A DNA stretch of 64,000 nucleotides. Origin: Streptomyces actinomycinicus (GTDB taxonomy: Bacteria; Actinomycetota; Actinomycetes; Streptomycetales; Streptomycetaceae). Position numbers and translations under genes: made by a program. This document shows positions 18,064-25,886 of the stretch, one piece after another. Position 1 is the stretch's first letter. Every line of letters begins with the position of its first letter. The notes below the pieces were generated by a model, which saw only the letters and a list, made by a program, of their open reading frames with translations, was not told the DNA's origin and searched no databases. The stretch spans positions 62,001-126,000 of the forward strand of contig NZ_JAERRK010000014.1 in NCBI RefSeq assembly GCF_016741775.1, in the 5' to 3' direction.

Positions 18064-18669
18064 GTGCTGGTCAAGTGGATTCGCTGCACCGTGGTGGACC
18101 GCCGGGGCTTCGAGCGGGGGCAGCGAAAATGGGCGGGGCTTCTGGGGGAGCCGGGTTTTCGGGGACAGGGCGGGGGCTGGAGCCGGCAGCGGCAGGGCGT
18201 GGCGCACACGTTCGCCTTCTGGGAGAGCCGTGCCTTCTACGACTCCTTCATGGCCCGCTCCCATGACCGCCTGGCCGCCGCCCAGTCCGGAACATTCAGG
18301 AACGCCCAGGCCAAGCTGTTCGAGTACCGCTTCGATGTGAAGACGGGCTTCGAACCGCGCTTCACCGACGCCGACCTGGTCCGGGTGGCCCTGTGCCGGA
18401 TCCACGAGGAACGCGTCGAGCACTTCACGCTCATGCAGGAGAAGGTCTGGAACCCCGCGATGGCGGGTTCGCCCGGCATGATCCGCGGCATGTTCGCCGA
18501 GGCGCCCGAGCGGGAGTTCCTGATCATGTCGATGTGGCGGTCGGCCGCGGAGCACGGCAAATACCGCACCGAGCGTGTGGAACGCCTGGCGCTGCGCGCT
18601 CAGACCGAGGCGGACGTCGCGGCGCTCTCCGGCGACATCGTGGAGCTGGAGCCGTCCTGGACCGTCTGA
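18064..18669 (+). CDS. DUF4937 domain-containing protein
   Basis: 201-residue protein starting at the GTG of MLVKWIRCTVVDRRGFERGQ. The N-terminal half resembles an antibiotic-monooxygenase-like ferredoxin fold (VKWIRC..., FAFWESRAFYDSFMARSHD), and the C-terminal half repeats the pattern in part (VRVALCRIHEERVEHFTLMQEKVWNPAM, FLIMSMWRSAAEHGKY). No catalytic residues can be named. It starts 153 bases after the divergent terD start. I recall it as a DUF4937-type protein; function unknown. Confidence 0.75.
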   Translation: MLVKWIRCTVVDRRGFERGQRKWAGLLGEPGFRGQGGGWSRQRQGVAHTFAFWESRAFYDSFMARSHDRLAAAQSGTFRNAQAKLFEYRFDVKTGFEPRFTDADLVRVALCRIHEERVEHFTLMQEKVWNPAMAGSPGMIRGMFAEAPEREFLIMSMWRSAAEHGKYRTERVERLALRAQTEADVAALSGDIVELEPSWTV

Positions 18670-18821
18670 CAGGAGATGGTGAGTTCGGAAATCAGATGCA
18701 CTCCCTCGAGTCGCCGTACGGAGCGGGCCGGATCAGCCCGGGACGGGGAATCCATGTGACCTACGCCGTATGGGGCCCGTTCGAGTGCTCTACTTTGCGC
18801 CGTTCGATCTAGGGTTTTGGC

Positions 18822-19481
18822 ATGGCACGACCACGGCGCATCGTCCTTGTCCGGCACGGCGAGTCGACGGGCAACATCGACGACTCCGTGTACGAACGCG
18901 AACCCGACCACGCTCTGGCACTGACCGAGCGCGGTCTGCGGCAGGCGGAGGAGACAGGGAAACAGCTCCGGGAGGTCTTCGGCAGGGAACGCGTGAGCGT
19001 GTACGTCTCCCCGTACCGACGTACGCTCGACACACTCCGTGCCTTCCACCTCGACCCCGGCCTCATACGCGTCCGGGAGGAACCCCGACTGCGCGAGCAG
19101 GACTGGGGCAACTGGCAGGACCGCGACGACGTGCGCCTGCAGAAGGCCTATCGCGACGCGTACGGTCACTTCTTCTTCAGGTTCCCGCAGGGAGAGTCCG
19201 GCGCCGACGTGTACGACCGGGTCGGCGGCTTCCTGGAGAGCCTGTTCCGCAGCTTCGAGGACCCCGAGCACCCCCCGAACGTGCTCCTGGTGACCCACGG
19301 ACTCGCGATGCGGCTGTTCTGCATGCGCTGGTTCCACTGGACGGTCGCGGAATTCGAGTCGCTGTCCAACCCCGGGAACGCCGAGATGCGGATGCTCGTT
19401 CTGGGGGAGGACGGCAAGTACACACTGGACCGGCCCTTCGAACGGTGGCGGGAACCGGTCCCGCACTGGGTCAACGGATAG
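18822..19481 (+). CDS. Histidine phosphatase family protein
   Basis: 219-residue phosphoglycerate-mutase-like phosphatase. The catalytic signature RHGESTGN is near residues 11-18, with YRRTLDTL as the second Arg motif, REQDWGNWQ as the family segment, and VTHGLAMR holding the second catalytic His. The substrate cannot be told; homologues act on phosphosugars, nucleotides or phosphoproteins. It sits 12 bases before the ADP-ribosylglycohydrolase gene, so the two are probably cotranscribed, which hints at a shared role in ribosyl or nucleotide metabolism. Confidence 0.9.
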   Translation: MARPRRIVLVRHGESTGNIDDSVYEREPDHALALTERGLRQAEETGKQLREVFGRERVSVYVSPYRRTLDTLRAFHLDPGLIRVREEPRLREQDWGNWQDRDDVRLQKAYRDAYGHFFFRFPQGESGADVYDRVGGFLESLFRSFEDPEHPPNVLLVTHGLAMRLFCMRWFHWTVAEFESLSNPGNAEMRMLVLGEDGKYTLDRPFERWREPVPHWVNG

Positions 19482-19493
19482 AGTGGCAGAGCG

Positions 19494-20399
19494 ATGACCG
19501 CTGACTCCTCCTCCCTCGGGCGCCTGGAGCGCGCCCTGGCCAGCCTGCGCGGCCTGTCCGTCGGGGACGCGCTGGGCTCCCAGTTCTTCGTTCCGGTGAA
19601 CTATCCCCTGCTGAAACGCCGCGAGCTGCCCGCAGGCCCCTGGCAGTGGACGGACGACACCGAGATGGCCTGCTCCGTCGTGGCCGTCCTCGCCGCTCAC
19701 GACCGCATCGACCAGGACGCGCTCGCCCGCTCCTTCGCCGAGCACCACGACTTCGACCGCGGCTACGGCCCCGCGGTCAACCGCCTGCTGCGCCTGGTGC
19801 GGGAAGGCGACGACTGGCGCGAACTGGCCGCCGAACTCTTCAACGGAAGAGGGTCCTGGGGCAACGGCGCGGCGATGCGCATCGCGCCCCTGGGCGCCTG
19901 GTACGCGGACGATCCCGAGCAGGCGACCCACCAGGCCGAGATCTCGGCCTACCCCACGCACCAGCACCGGGAGGCCGTGGTCGGAGCCATGGCCGTGGCC
20001 GCGGCGGCGGCACTGGCCGGCTCGCCGGACGGCTCGCCCAGCCCCGAGGCGCTCCTCGACGGCGTCATCGCGCTCGTGCCGAAGAGCGCGGTCGGCCAGG
20101 GACTCCGTCGTGCCCGGGACATGCTCGACTACGGCGACGCGGCCACCGTCGCGGCCGTCCTGGGCTGCGGGCGCCGCACGAGCGCGCACGACACCGTCCC
20201 CTTCGCCCTCTGGTCGGCCGCTCGCTCCCTCGGGGACTACGAGCGGGCGTTCTGGACGACGGCCCAGGTGGGCGGAGACGTCGACACCACCTGCGCGATC
20301 ATGGGTGGCGTGCTGGCCGCAGGCAAGGCGGGGACGCCGCCCACCGAATGGGTCCAGCGCACCGAGGCCCTGCCGGACTGGGTGCCCACCGGGCTCTGA
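19494..20399 (+). CDS. ADP-ribosylglycohydrolase family protein
   Basis: 301-residue ARH/DraG-type hydrolase, which removes ADP-ribose from proteins or small molecules with two magnesium ions. Metal-binding segments are GDALGSQ at the N-terminus, WTDDTEMA and GGDVDTTCAIMGGVLAA. The length is normal for the family. The ATG at 19494 follows GAGTGGCAGAG only 12 bases after the histidine phosphatase stop. No ADP-ribosyltransferase is seen nearby, so its target is not known. Confidence 0.92.
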   Translation: MTADSSSLGRLERALASLRGLSVGDALGSQFFVPVNYPLLKRRELPAGPWQWTDDTEMACSVVAVLAAHDRIDQDALARSFAEHHDFDRGYGPAVNRLLRLVREGDDWRELAAELFNGRGSWGNGAAMRIAPLGAWYADDPEQATHQAEISAYPTHQHREAVVGAMAVAAAAALAGSPDGSPSPEALLDGVIALVPKSAVGQGLRRARDMLDYGDAATVAAVLGCGRRTSAHDTVPFALWSAARSLGDYERAFWTTAQVGGDVDTTCAIMGGVLAAGKAGTPPTEWVQRTEALPDWVPTGL

Positions 20400-20622
20400 C
20401 GGCTGCCCCGTCCCGCTGTGACGGGTCAGCTGGGTGACGGAGCGGCCGGAATCCCTTCGCATCCGATGGAAACCCTCCGTATCCGGAGGGAACTCTCTGT
20501 GACCGCGGCTCGTTCTTCCCGTGTCTGCTCGCCCCCCGCGCTTCCGGTGCGGGGGCGGAGCGGCGAAGGTATCGGGCGAATCGGGGTGGGAGGGGTGTGC
20601 GGTGGCGTCTGTCTGGTCAGCC

Positions 20623-20688
20623 GTGCTGGTGCTGGTGCTGGTGCTGGTGCTGGTGCTGGTGCTGGTGCTGGTGCTGGTGCCGGTGCCG
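20623..20688. repeat. Hexanucleotide repeat (GTGCTG)9(GTGCCG)2
   Basis: Eleven uninterrupted 6-bp units, nine GTGCTG then two GTGCCG, in the 424-base gap between the ADP-ribosylglycohydrolase and MFS genes. One forward frame would read Val-Leu repeats after a GTG at 20602 with GGGAGGGG before it, but that frame has no stop of its own before the antisense of the MFS gene, so I do not call a gene. Confidence 0.95.
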
Positions 20689-20792
20689 GGGTTGGTTCCC
20701 GCCTTCTCCCCGGCCGTGGCGCGAACGCGGGTCGCCGTGGTGCGGCCGGCCGGACCGCCGCTTGTGCTGCCCGTCCCCCGGCAGCGGTCCGG

Positions 20793-20816
20793 CCGGCCGC
20801 GGCTCCGCGCGGCCGG
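20793..20816 (-). terminator. Terminator after the MFS gene
   Basis: 9-bp perfect arms CCGGCCGCG and CGCGGCCGG with a 6-base loop, 8 bases beyond the stop of the leftward MFS gene. Confidence 0.6.
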
Positions 20817-20823
20817 GACTCGG

Positions 20824-22374
20824 TCAGAGAATTCCTGGACCGGCCGTTCCTGCGAGGGACTCGAGATCGCTCTTGCGGACCTTGATCACCAGCCATGCGG
20901 TGACGAATGCGAGCCCGGCCATCGCGGCAGCCGGGACGAACGCGGTGGAGATGCCGTGGGCGAGCACCTCGTGGCCCCAGGGAGCGGGCAACTGGTGCGT
21001 CTTGGTGAACTGCGCCTGCTGCTCAGGCGAGGCGTTCGCGAGGAACTTCGGCAGCTGCTTCTTCGTCTCGTCCGTGCTGGCCGTACCGAAGACGGTCGTC
21101 AGGATGGACAGACCGAGCGAACCACCGACCTGCTGCATCGCGTTGAGCAGTCCGGAAGCCGCGCCCGCCTCGTGCTGGGCGACGCCGGAGACGGCGGTGA
21201 CCGTGGCCGTCACGAAGTTCAGGCCCATGCCGAAACCGAACACGAGCATGGGGCCAAGCACCCCGCTGACATAGGTGCTGTCGGGCCGGATGAAGGTCTG
21301 CCACACCAAGCCGACCACCACGAGTGCCGAGCCGACGACCATGAACGGCTTGGGGCCGAACTTCGGCAGCAAGGCCTGGGACAGGCCCGCGGCCACCGCG
21401 ATCGCGACGGTCACCGGAAGGAAGGCGAGACCGGCCTTGATCGCGCTGTAGCCGAGCACGTTCTGCACGAACAGCACGATGTAGAAGAACATGCCGAACA
21501 TCGCCGCGGCCAGGCTCAGCATGATCACGTACGTGCCCCAGCGATTGCGGTCCGTGAACATCTTGAGCGGGGTGATCGGTTCCTTGGCCCGCAGCTCGGT
21601 GAAGACGAAGGCGAACAGCAGCACCACGGCCGCGCCGAACGAGCCGAGGGTGAGGCTGTCCCGCCAGCCTTCCTCCGCGGCGCGTATGAAGCCGTACACC
21701 AGCGTGGCCATGCCCGCCGTGGACGTCAGGGCGCCGGTGAGGTCGAACCGTCCGGGGTGCCGCTCGGACTCGTTGATGTACAGCGGCGCGAGCGCTGCGA
21801 TCAGCACACCGATGGGCACGTTGACGAACAGCACCCATCGCCAGTCGAGCCAGTCGGTGAGCATGCCACCCGCGAGCAGGCCGATGGCACCGCCACCCGC
21901 GGACACGGCGGCGAACACGCCGAAAGCCCGGTTGCGTTCGGGTCCCTCGGGGAACGTCGTCGTGATCAACGCCAGCGACGTGGGCGATGCGATCGCGCCG
22001 CCCACGCCCTGCAGGGCCCTCGCGGCCAGCAGCTGCCAGGGTTCCTGGGCCAGGCCGCCGAGCAGCGAGGCGAAGGTGAACAGCAGGATGCCGGCGATGA
22101 ACACCCGGCGGCGGCCGAGGATGTCGCCGGCCCGTGCGCCGAGCAGCAGCAGGCCGCCGAAGGTGAGCGTGTAGGCGCTGACCACCCAAGTGAGGTCGGT
22201 CGTGCTGAACTTGAGGGCGTCTTGAATGTGCGGGAGCGCGATGTTCACAATCGTCGCGTCGAGTACCACCATGAGTTGGCAGGCCGCGATGACGGTGAGT
22301 GCGATGCCGGGATGCCCCGCCCGGCGGGCCACGCCCGGTTTCCGATCGTCCTGGAGCAACTGAGAGGTCGTCAC
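20824..22374 (-). CDS. MFS drug exporter, DHA2 (14-TM) family
   Basis: 516-residue proton-coupled multidrug efflux transporter. Helix 1 carries LMVVLDATIVNIALP, the DHA2 motif D1, and motif A reads LLLLGARAGDILGRRRVF between helices 2 and 3. GVGGAIASPTSLALI and SLLGGLAQEP also match the family. About 14 hydrophobic segments are visible. The C-terminus is basic and cytoplasmic. The GTG at 22374 follows GGGGGA. It diverges from a TetR regulator gene, with two identical-arm palindromes between them, so it is likely the regulated target. Substrate unknown. Confidence 0.94.
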   Translation of the reverse strand: MTTSQLLQDDRKPGVARRAGHPGIALTVIAACQLMVVLDATIVNIALPHIQDALKFSTTDLTWVVSAYTLTFGGLLLLGARAGDILGRRRVFIAGILLFTFASLLGGLAQEPWQLLAARALQGVGGAIASPTSLALITTTFPEGPERNRAFGVFAAVSAGGGAIGLLAGGMLTDWLDWRWVLFVNVPIGVLIAALAPLYINESERHPGRFDLTGALTSTAGMATLVYGFIRAAEEGWRDSLTLGSFGAAVVLLFAFVFTELRAKEPITPLKMFTDRNRWGTYVIMLSLAAAMFGMFFYIVLFVQNVLGYSAIKAGLAFLPVTVAIAVAAGLSQALLPKFGPKPFMVVGSALVVVGLVWQTFIRPDSTYVSGVLGPMLVFGFGMGLNFVTATVTAVSGVAQHEAGAASGLLNAMQQVGGSLGLSILTTVFGTASTDETKKQLPKFLANASPEQQAQFTKTHQLPAPWGHEVLAHGISTAFVPAAAMAGLAFVTAWLVIKVRKSDLESLAGTAGPGIL

Positions 22375-22397
22375 TATGGGTCCCCCATAAAGGCGTT

Positions 22398-22417
22398 AGT
22401 GAACGCTCGCGTTCACT
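22398..22417. promoter_or_regulatory. TetR operator 1
   Basis: AGTGAACGCTCGCGTTCACT has perfect 9-bp arms (AGTGAACGC/GCGTTCACT). It lies 24 bases from the MFS start, so binding would block the MFS promoter. Confidence 0.75.
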
Positions 22418-22445
22418 GTCGCGTCCACGGTAGTGAGTCTCGAAC

Positions 22446-22465
22446 AGTGAACGCAAGCGTTCACT
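22446..22465. promoter_or_regulatory. TetR operator 2
   Basis: AGTGAACGCAAGCGTTCACT has the same 9-bp arms as operator 1, with a different 2-base centre. Its start is 48 bp from that of operator 1 and 116 bases from the TetR start, fitting joint and autogenous control. Confidence 0.75.
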
Positions 22466-22561
22466 TAATTGCGTGCCGCGCCCTGCGTCCCCCTGTTTGC
22501 TGCAGCGCGGTTCGCTCCACCCCGGAATCCCCGCTTCCCTTTGTACGCTGGAGAAACAGAG

Positions 22562-23185
22562 ATGGTTACCTCGCGCTGGACGGCCGCCACCGCTCGGACG
22601 GCTTCCTCTCGTCGGCGCGGTGCGGTGCTGGAGCGCGCGATCCTGGACGCCGCTCTCGAGCAGCTGAGCACGGTCGGCTGGAAGGGTCTGACCATGGAGG
22701 GTGTGGCGGCAGGCGCCCAGACCGGCAAGGCCGCGGTCTACCGTCGCTGGCCCTGCAAGGAGGACCTCGTCGCGGACGCGCTGGTGTCCGGGCTCCCTCG
22801 GCTGGAGAAGGCCCCGGACCTCGGCAGTGTGCGCGAGGACCTGCTCACCCTGTGCCGGCTGGTGCGGCAGATCATGTACTCGCGGCCCGGCGTCGCACTG
22901 CGCTCGGTGATTCACGAATGCGACCACATGCAGGCAGAGCGCTTCGAGAGTGTGATCGTCGGCAATGTGGTCGAGCCCACGATCGAGCTGCTTCGGGAGG
23001 TCATCACCCGAGGCATAGAGCGAGGGGAAGTGCGGGCGGACGCGGCCAACGGGTATGTCTTCGACGCCGTTCCGGCCATGATGATGTACCGCTCGAAAAT
23101 GTGCGCAAGCGAATGGAACGAGCGGGACCTCGAAGAGATGGTCGACCAGCTGATGCTCCCGCTGCTGCGCCCGTACGGGGCCTGA
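22562..23185 (+). CDS. TetR-family transcriptional regulator
   Basis: 207-residue repressor. The N-terminal HTH spans about residues 20-66 (ILDAALEQLSTVGWKGLTM, AGTGKAAVYRRWPCKEDLV with QTGKAAVYRRW as recognition helix). The C-terminal part is a TetR ligand-binding domain with an Ile/Val-rich helix set. The ATG at 22562 is chosen over an upstream in-frame start because it gives a normal TetR N-terminus, although GAGAAACAGAG is a weak ribosome site. It faces the MFS exporter and probably represses it through the two palindromes between them. Inducer unknown. Confidence 0.9.
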   Translation: MVTSRWTAATARTASSRRRGAVLERAILDAALEQLSTVGWKGLTMEGVAAGAQTGKAAVYRRWPCKEDLVADALVSGLPRLEKAPDLGSVREDLLTLCRLVRQIMYSRPGVALRSVIHECDHMQAERFESVIVGNVVEPTIELLREVITRGIERGEVRADAANGYVFDAVPAMMMYRSKMCASEWNERDLEEMVDQLMLPLLRPYGA

Positions 23186-23265
23186 TCCGCCCGTGGGTGA
23201 TCTTGGTTGCGGTCGGGTGACCGGGGTGTCGCCCGGCGATCCCGACGGCGTACGCTAAGGGCGCC

Positions 23266-23967
23266 ATGCCGTACGAACCGCCTACTCACACCGTCGAGCG
23301 CTCCCTTCGCGCAACGACCGGAGCGAAGATCATTGCCGGTGTCGATGAGGTGGGGCGCGGCGCCTGGGCCGGTCCCGTCACCGTCTGCGCGGCGATCACC
23401 GGACTCCGACGGCCGCCCGAGGGGCTGACCGACTCCAAGCTGCTGACCATCAGGCGGCGTACAGAACTCGCCGTGGTTCTGCAGACGTGGGTGACGGCCT
23501 ACGCGCTGGGGCATGCTTCCCCCGAGGAGATCGACGACCTGGGGATGACGGCTGCACTACGGCTCGCCGCGGTCCGTGCCCTGGACGCTCTGCCGGTCCG
23601 TCCCGACGCCGTCATCCTCGACGGCAAGCACGACTATCTCGGTGCCCCGTGGAAGGTGCGCACGGTGATCAAGGGTGATCGGTCGTGCGTGGCCGTCGCG
23701 GCGGCGTCGGTGATCGCCAAGGTTCAGCGCGACAAAATGATGGCCGAACTGGGTAGCGACCATGCAGACTTCGGATTCGCGGACAACGCCGGGTATCCGT
23801 CCCCCGTGCACAAGGCCGCACTGGAGGAGCGGGGGCCCACTCCGCACCACCGTCTGTCGTGGGCGTATCTTGATGCGTTGCCTCAGTGGCGGCACCTCAA
23901 GAAGGTCCGCAGCTGGGCGGACGGAGGCGTTCCGGAAATCGAGGGTCAGCTCGGCTTCGATTTCTGA
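23266..23967 (+). CDS. rnhB: Ribonuclease HII
   Basis: 233-residue type 2 RNase H, which removes ribonucleotides from DNA and cuts RNA in hybrids. Catalytic acids are Asp27 and Glu28 in VDEVGRGAWAGPV, and Asp119 in VILDGKHDY; KGDRSCVAVAAASVIAKVQRD is the conserved core. DNAGYPSPVHKAAL is the late family motif. The N-terminal 20 residues are variable. It sits between the TetR gene and a short unknown gene. Confidence 0.95.
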   Translation: MPYEPPTHTVERSLRATTGAKIIAGVDEVGRGAWAGPVTVCAAITGLRRPPEGLTDSKLLTIRRRTELAVVLQTWVTAYALGHASPEEIDDLGMTAALRLAAVRALDALPVRPDAVILDGKHDYLGAPWKVRTVIKGDRSCVAVAAASVIAKVQRDKMMAELGSDHADFGFADNAGYPSPVHKAALEERGPTPHHRLSWAYLDALPQWRHLKKVRSWADGGVPEIEGQLGFDF

Positions 23968-24035
23968 CGGTTCCGATCGCACTGATGTGCCACCCGGTCA
24001 CCCGCACCGCACCAACGTTTGATAAATATCAGCTC

Positions 24036-24647
24036 ATGCCTCTCATTCCCGAGGAGCCTCAGATTCACGAGAGTGCCCAGGGTCCCCGCGTCACTCCGGC
24101 CAGCGGCCGTACCGCGCCGACCCCTCGCCCCGTACCCGGCCCCCGCCCCGGTCGTCCCGGCCCTCCGCGGCCCACGGCGCCGGTGCAGCGCACGTCGCGT
24201 GACGTGGCTCCGGCCAAGCCGGGCCCGTCCGCCCCGGCCGCTCCCGCCGCAACGGCGAACCCGCAGATCCAGCTGCTCCCGGCTTCCGTCGAGGGTGCGC
24301 TGGACGCCGCCGACGAGGCGGTGGACCTGCTCCTGGAGTCGGGCCGCGCCCCCGGCGACGTGCTCGTGATCACCACGGGTGACCAGCATCCGTGGGCCGA
24401 ACACGAGTTGTCCTTCGGCGAAGCGTCCTACTGGGCGCAGCACGATGCCGGTGACGACGTCTTCTACACGGACGCCGCCATCGCCTCCCGTGCCGCGTCC
24501 CGCCCGGTGGTCGTCGTGGCTGTCAACGGAGGGCCTGCCTCCGCCGCTGCCACCGTCCTCCCGCTGGCCCACTCCCGGGCCGGTGCACTGCTGATCGTCT
24601 GCGGCGACCCGCAGCAGATCAACTCGGTGCTGGGCGCCGGCGTCTGA
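24036..24647 (+). CDS. Unknown protein, Pro-rich N-terminus
   Basis: 203-residue protein I do not recognise by name. Residues about 15-85 are Pro/Arg/Ala rich (RPVPGPRPGRPGPPRP). The folded part (about 90-203) has an alternating alpha/beta pattern: EAVDLLLESGRAPGDVLVITTG, DVFYTDAAIASRAASRPVVVVAVNGG and LLIVCGDPQQINSVLG. The last segment resembles the GDPQQ motif of UvrD/RecD helicases, and ALDAADEAVDLLLESG also recalls the C-terminal helicase fold, but no Walker A is present. The ATG at 24036 has no ribosome binding site, and an A/T-rich run precedes it, so a leaderless mRNA is possible. A hairpin terminator follows. Confidence 0.7.
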   Translation: MPLIPEEPQIHESAQGPRVTPASGRTAPTPRPVPGPRPGRPGPPRPTAPVQRTSRDVAPAKPGPSAPAAPAATANPQIQLLPASVEGALDAADEAVDLLLESGRAPGDVLVITTGDQHPWAEHELSFGEASYWAQHDAGDDVFYTDAAIASRAASRPVVVVAVNGGPASAAATVLPLAHSRAGALLIVCGDPQQINSVLGAGV

Positions 24648-24655
24648 GCCACGTC

Positions 24656-24681
24656 CGGCACCTCGGGCCACCGAGGTGCCG
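24656..24681 (+). terminator. Terminator hairpin
   Basis: Perfect 11-bp arms CGGCACCTCGG and CCGAGGTGCCG with the loop GCCA, 9 bases after the stop of the upstream gene. Confidence 0.8.
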
Positions 24682-24872
24682 AGGGAGCCGCTCCGGCGGA
24701 ATCCGTACGGTGCGGCTTTTGGCGTGCCCGGACGACGGGTGGCGTCTCTGCCGCTCTCCGGGCGGCCGGCCTGGTCGCCCTCCGGGCCCGCAGGAGTACC
24801 GGAAACCTTCGGGACATCGGAGGCCGTCGGGCGGGCCCGGCCCGGGTGTGGTGCCGGCGCAGGCTGCCGTAT

Positions 24873-24984
24873 CGGCGGGACCGAGCCGTGTCTTCCGGGT
24901 GTCGGCGGGACCGAGCCGCGTCCGCCGCGCCGGTGGGACAGACCCGTTTCCGCTGTGCCGGTGGGACCGAGCCGCGTACTGCTG
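24873..24984. repeat. Degenerate 28-30-bp tandem repeat, four copies
   Basis: Copies start at 24873, 24903, 24931 and 24959. Each begins with a version of CGGYGGGACCGAGCC. Spacing is 30, 28 and 28 bp. It lies just beyond the stop of the leftward unknown gene at 25000. Confidence 0.8.
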
Positions 24985-24999
24985 GTTGCGCCCAGCCCT

Positions 25000-25620
25000 T
25001 CAGCGGGCCGCTGCGCGGCGCAGGACCTCGGAGACGGGTCCTCCGGTGCGGGGCACGAGCGGCGGGGCCTCCGACGTGTCGAAGGGCTCCGGTGCCGAGT
25101 GGGCGTTGGGGCGGCGTCCGCCCCGTCCCTCACCGAGCACCTGCCAGCCTTCGTGTGTCAGCGTGATGTACGCGCCGCAGCGCAGCCCATGCAGGGTGCA
25201 GGCGTCGCGCAGCCCCCACATCCACGCCCCGTCCTCTTCCGTCCAACGGGCTTCGCCCTCACGGCAGTAGAGCAGCACCGCCGTGCGTACAGGGGTGCGG
25301 CGGCGCAGGTCGTGCGGAATCACCCGGCGCAGCTGGGCGAGCAGCGCGTTGCGGAACATCCAGCCGTCGGCCGGGGCCGGGCGGCGTGTGAACGATGCGC
25401 TGGCCCGCAGCCGCTCGTCCGCATCGAGCACCGCCACGATCGCCGTGGACGGCTGCGGGTGATGGCGTGCGTGCAGCCCGCTGACGACCTCACGCGGGTT
25501 GCGCAGCAACGGGATTCCGGCGGCGGCCCACTCGGCCGGCTCGAGCAGGCGGCTGGCGGAAGCGGCGGACGCGGAAGTCGACAACGAGGCCGCCGAGGAC
25601 GAGGCGAATCCGAAGGTCAC
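25000..25620 (-). CDS. Unknown conserved protein
   Basis: 206-residue protein. The N-terminal 30 residues are Ser/Ala rich (SSSAASLSTSASAASAS). The rest looks globular, with GIPLLRNPREVVSGLHARH, STAIVAVLDADERL, MFRNALLAQLRRVIPHDL, TAVLLYCREGEARWTEED and LHGLRCGAYITLTHEGW. I do not recognise the family or a catalytic motif. The GTG at 25620 has an excellent GGGAGGA site. The downstream side holds a tandem repeat. The upstream 266 bases to the RecQ-like stop show no gene. Confidence 0.75.
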   Translation of the reverse strand: MTFGFASSSAASLSTSASAASASRLLEPAEWAAAGIPLLRNPREVVSGLHARHHPQPSTAIVAVLDADERLRASASFTRRPAPADGWMFRNALLAQLRRVIPHDLRRRTPVRTAVLLYCREGEARWTEEDGAWMWGLRDACTLHGLRCGAYITLTHEGWQVLGEGRGGRRPNAHSAPEPFDTSEAPPLVPRTGGPVSEVLRRAAAR

Positions 25621-25886
25621 GTTCCTCCCTTCGGCTACGCGCCCACACTGCGGGCGAGGTCGGATTCGGGGGAGCGCGCACCGCAGCGGAGCCCAACCGG
25701 ATCACGGACGAACCGTGCGGGGAGCGGACCTCAATTCTTCCTGTCGAACTTGGATGCGGCAACGAGCAATTGGGGCCACCGACTGTTATCTGGTGGTGCG
25801 TGGCTTATATCCTTACCCAGAGGTTCGACGGTTGACGCCCGGACCTCCGGGCGCGGCCCGCGTGGTTGCCGGCGGCGGCTGCCGGA

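Noticed and set aside
20521..23220. Long forward open frame across the MFS gene
   Set aside because: It is antisense to the DHA2 exporter and its composition mirrors that gene; no ribosome site and no family match.
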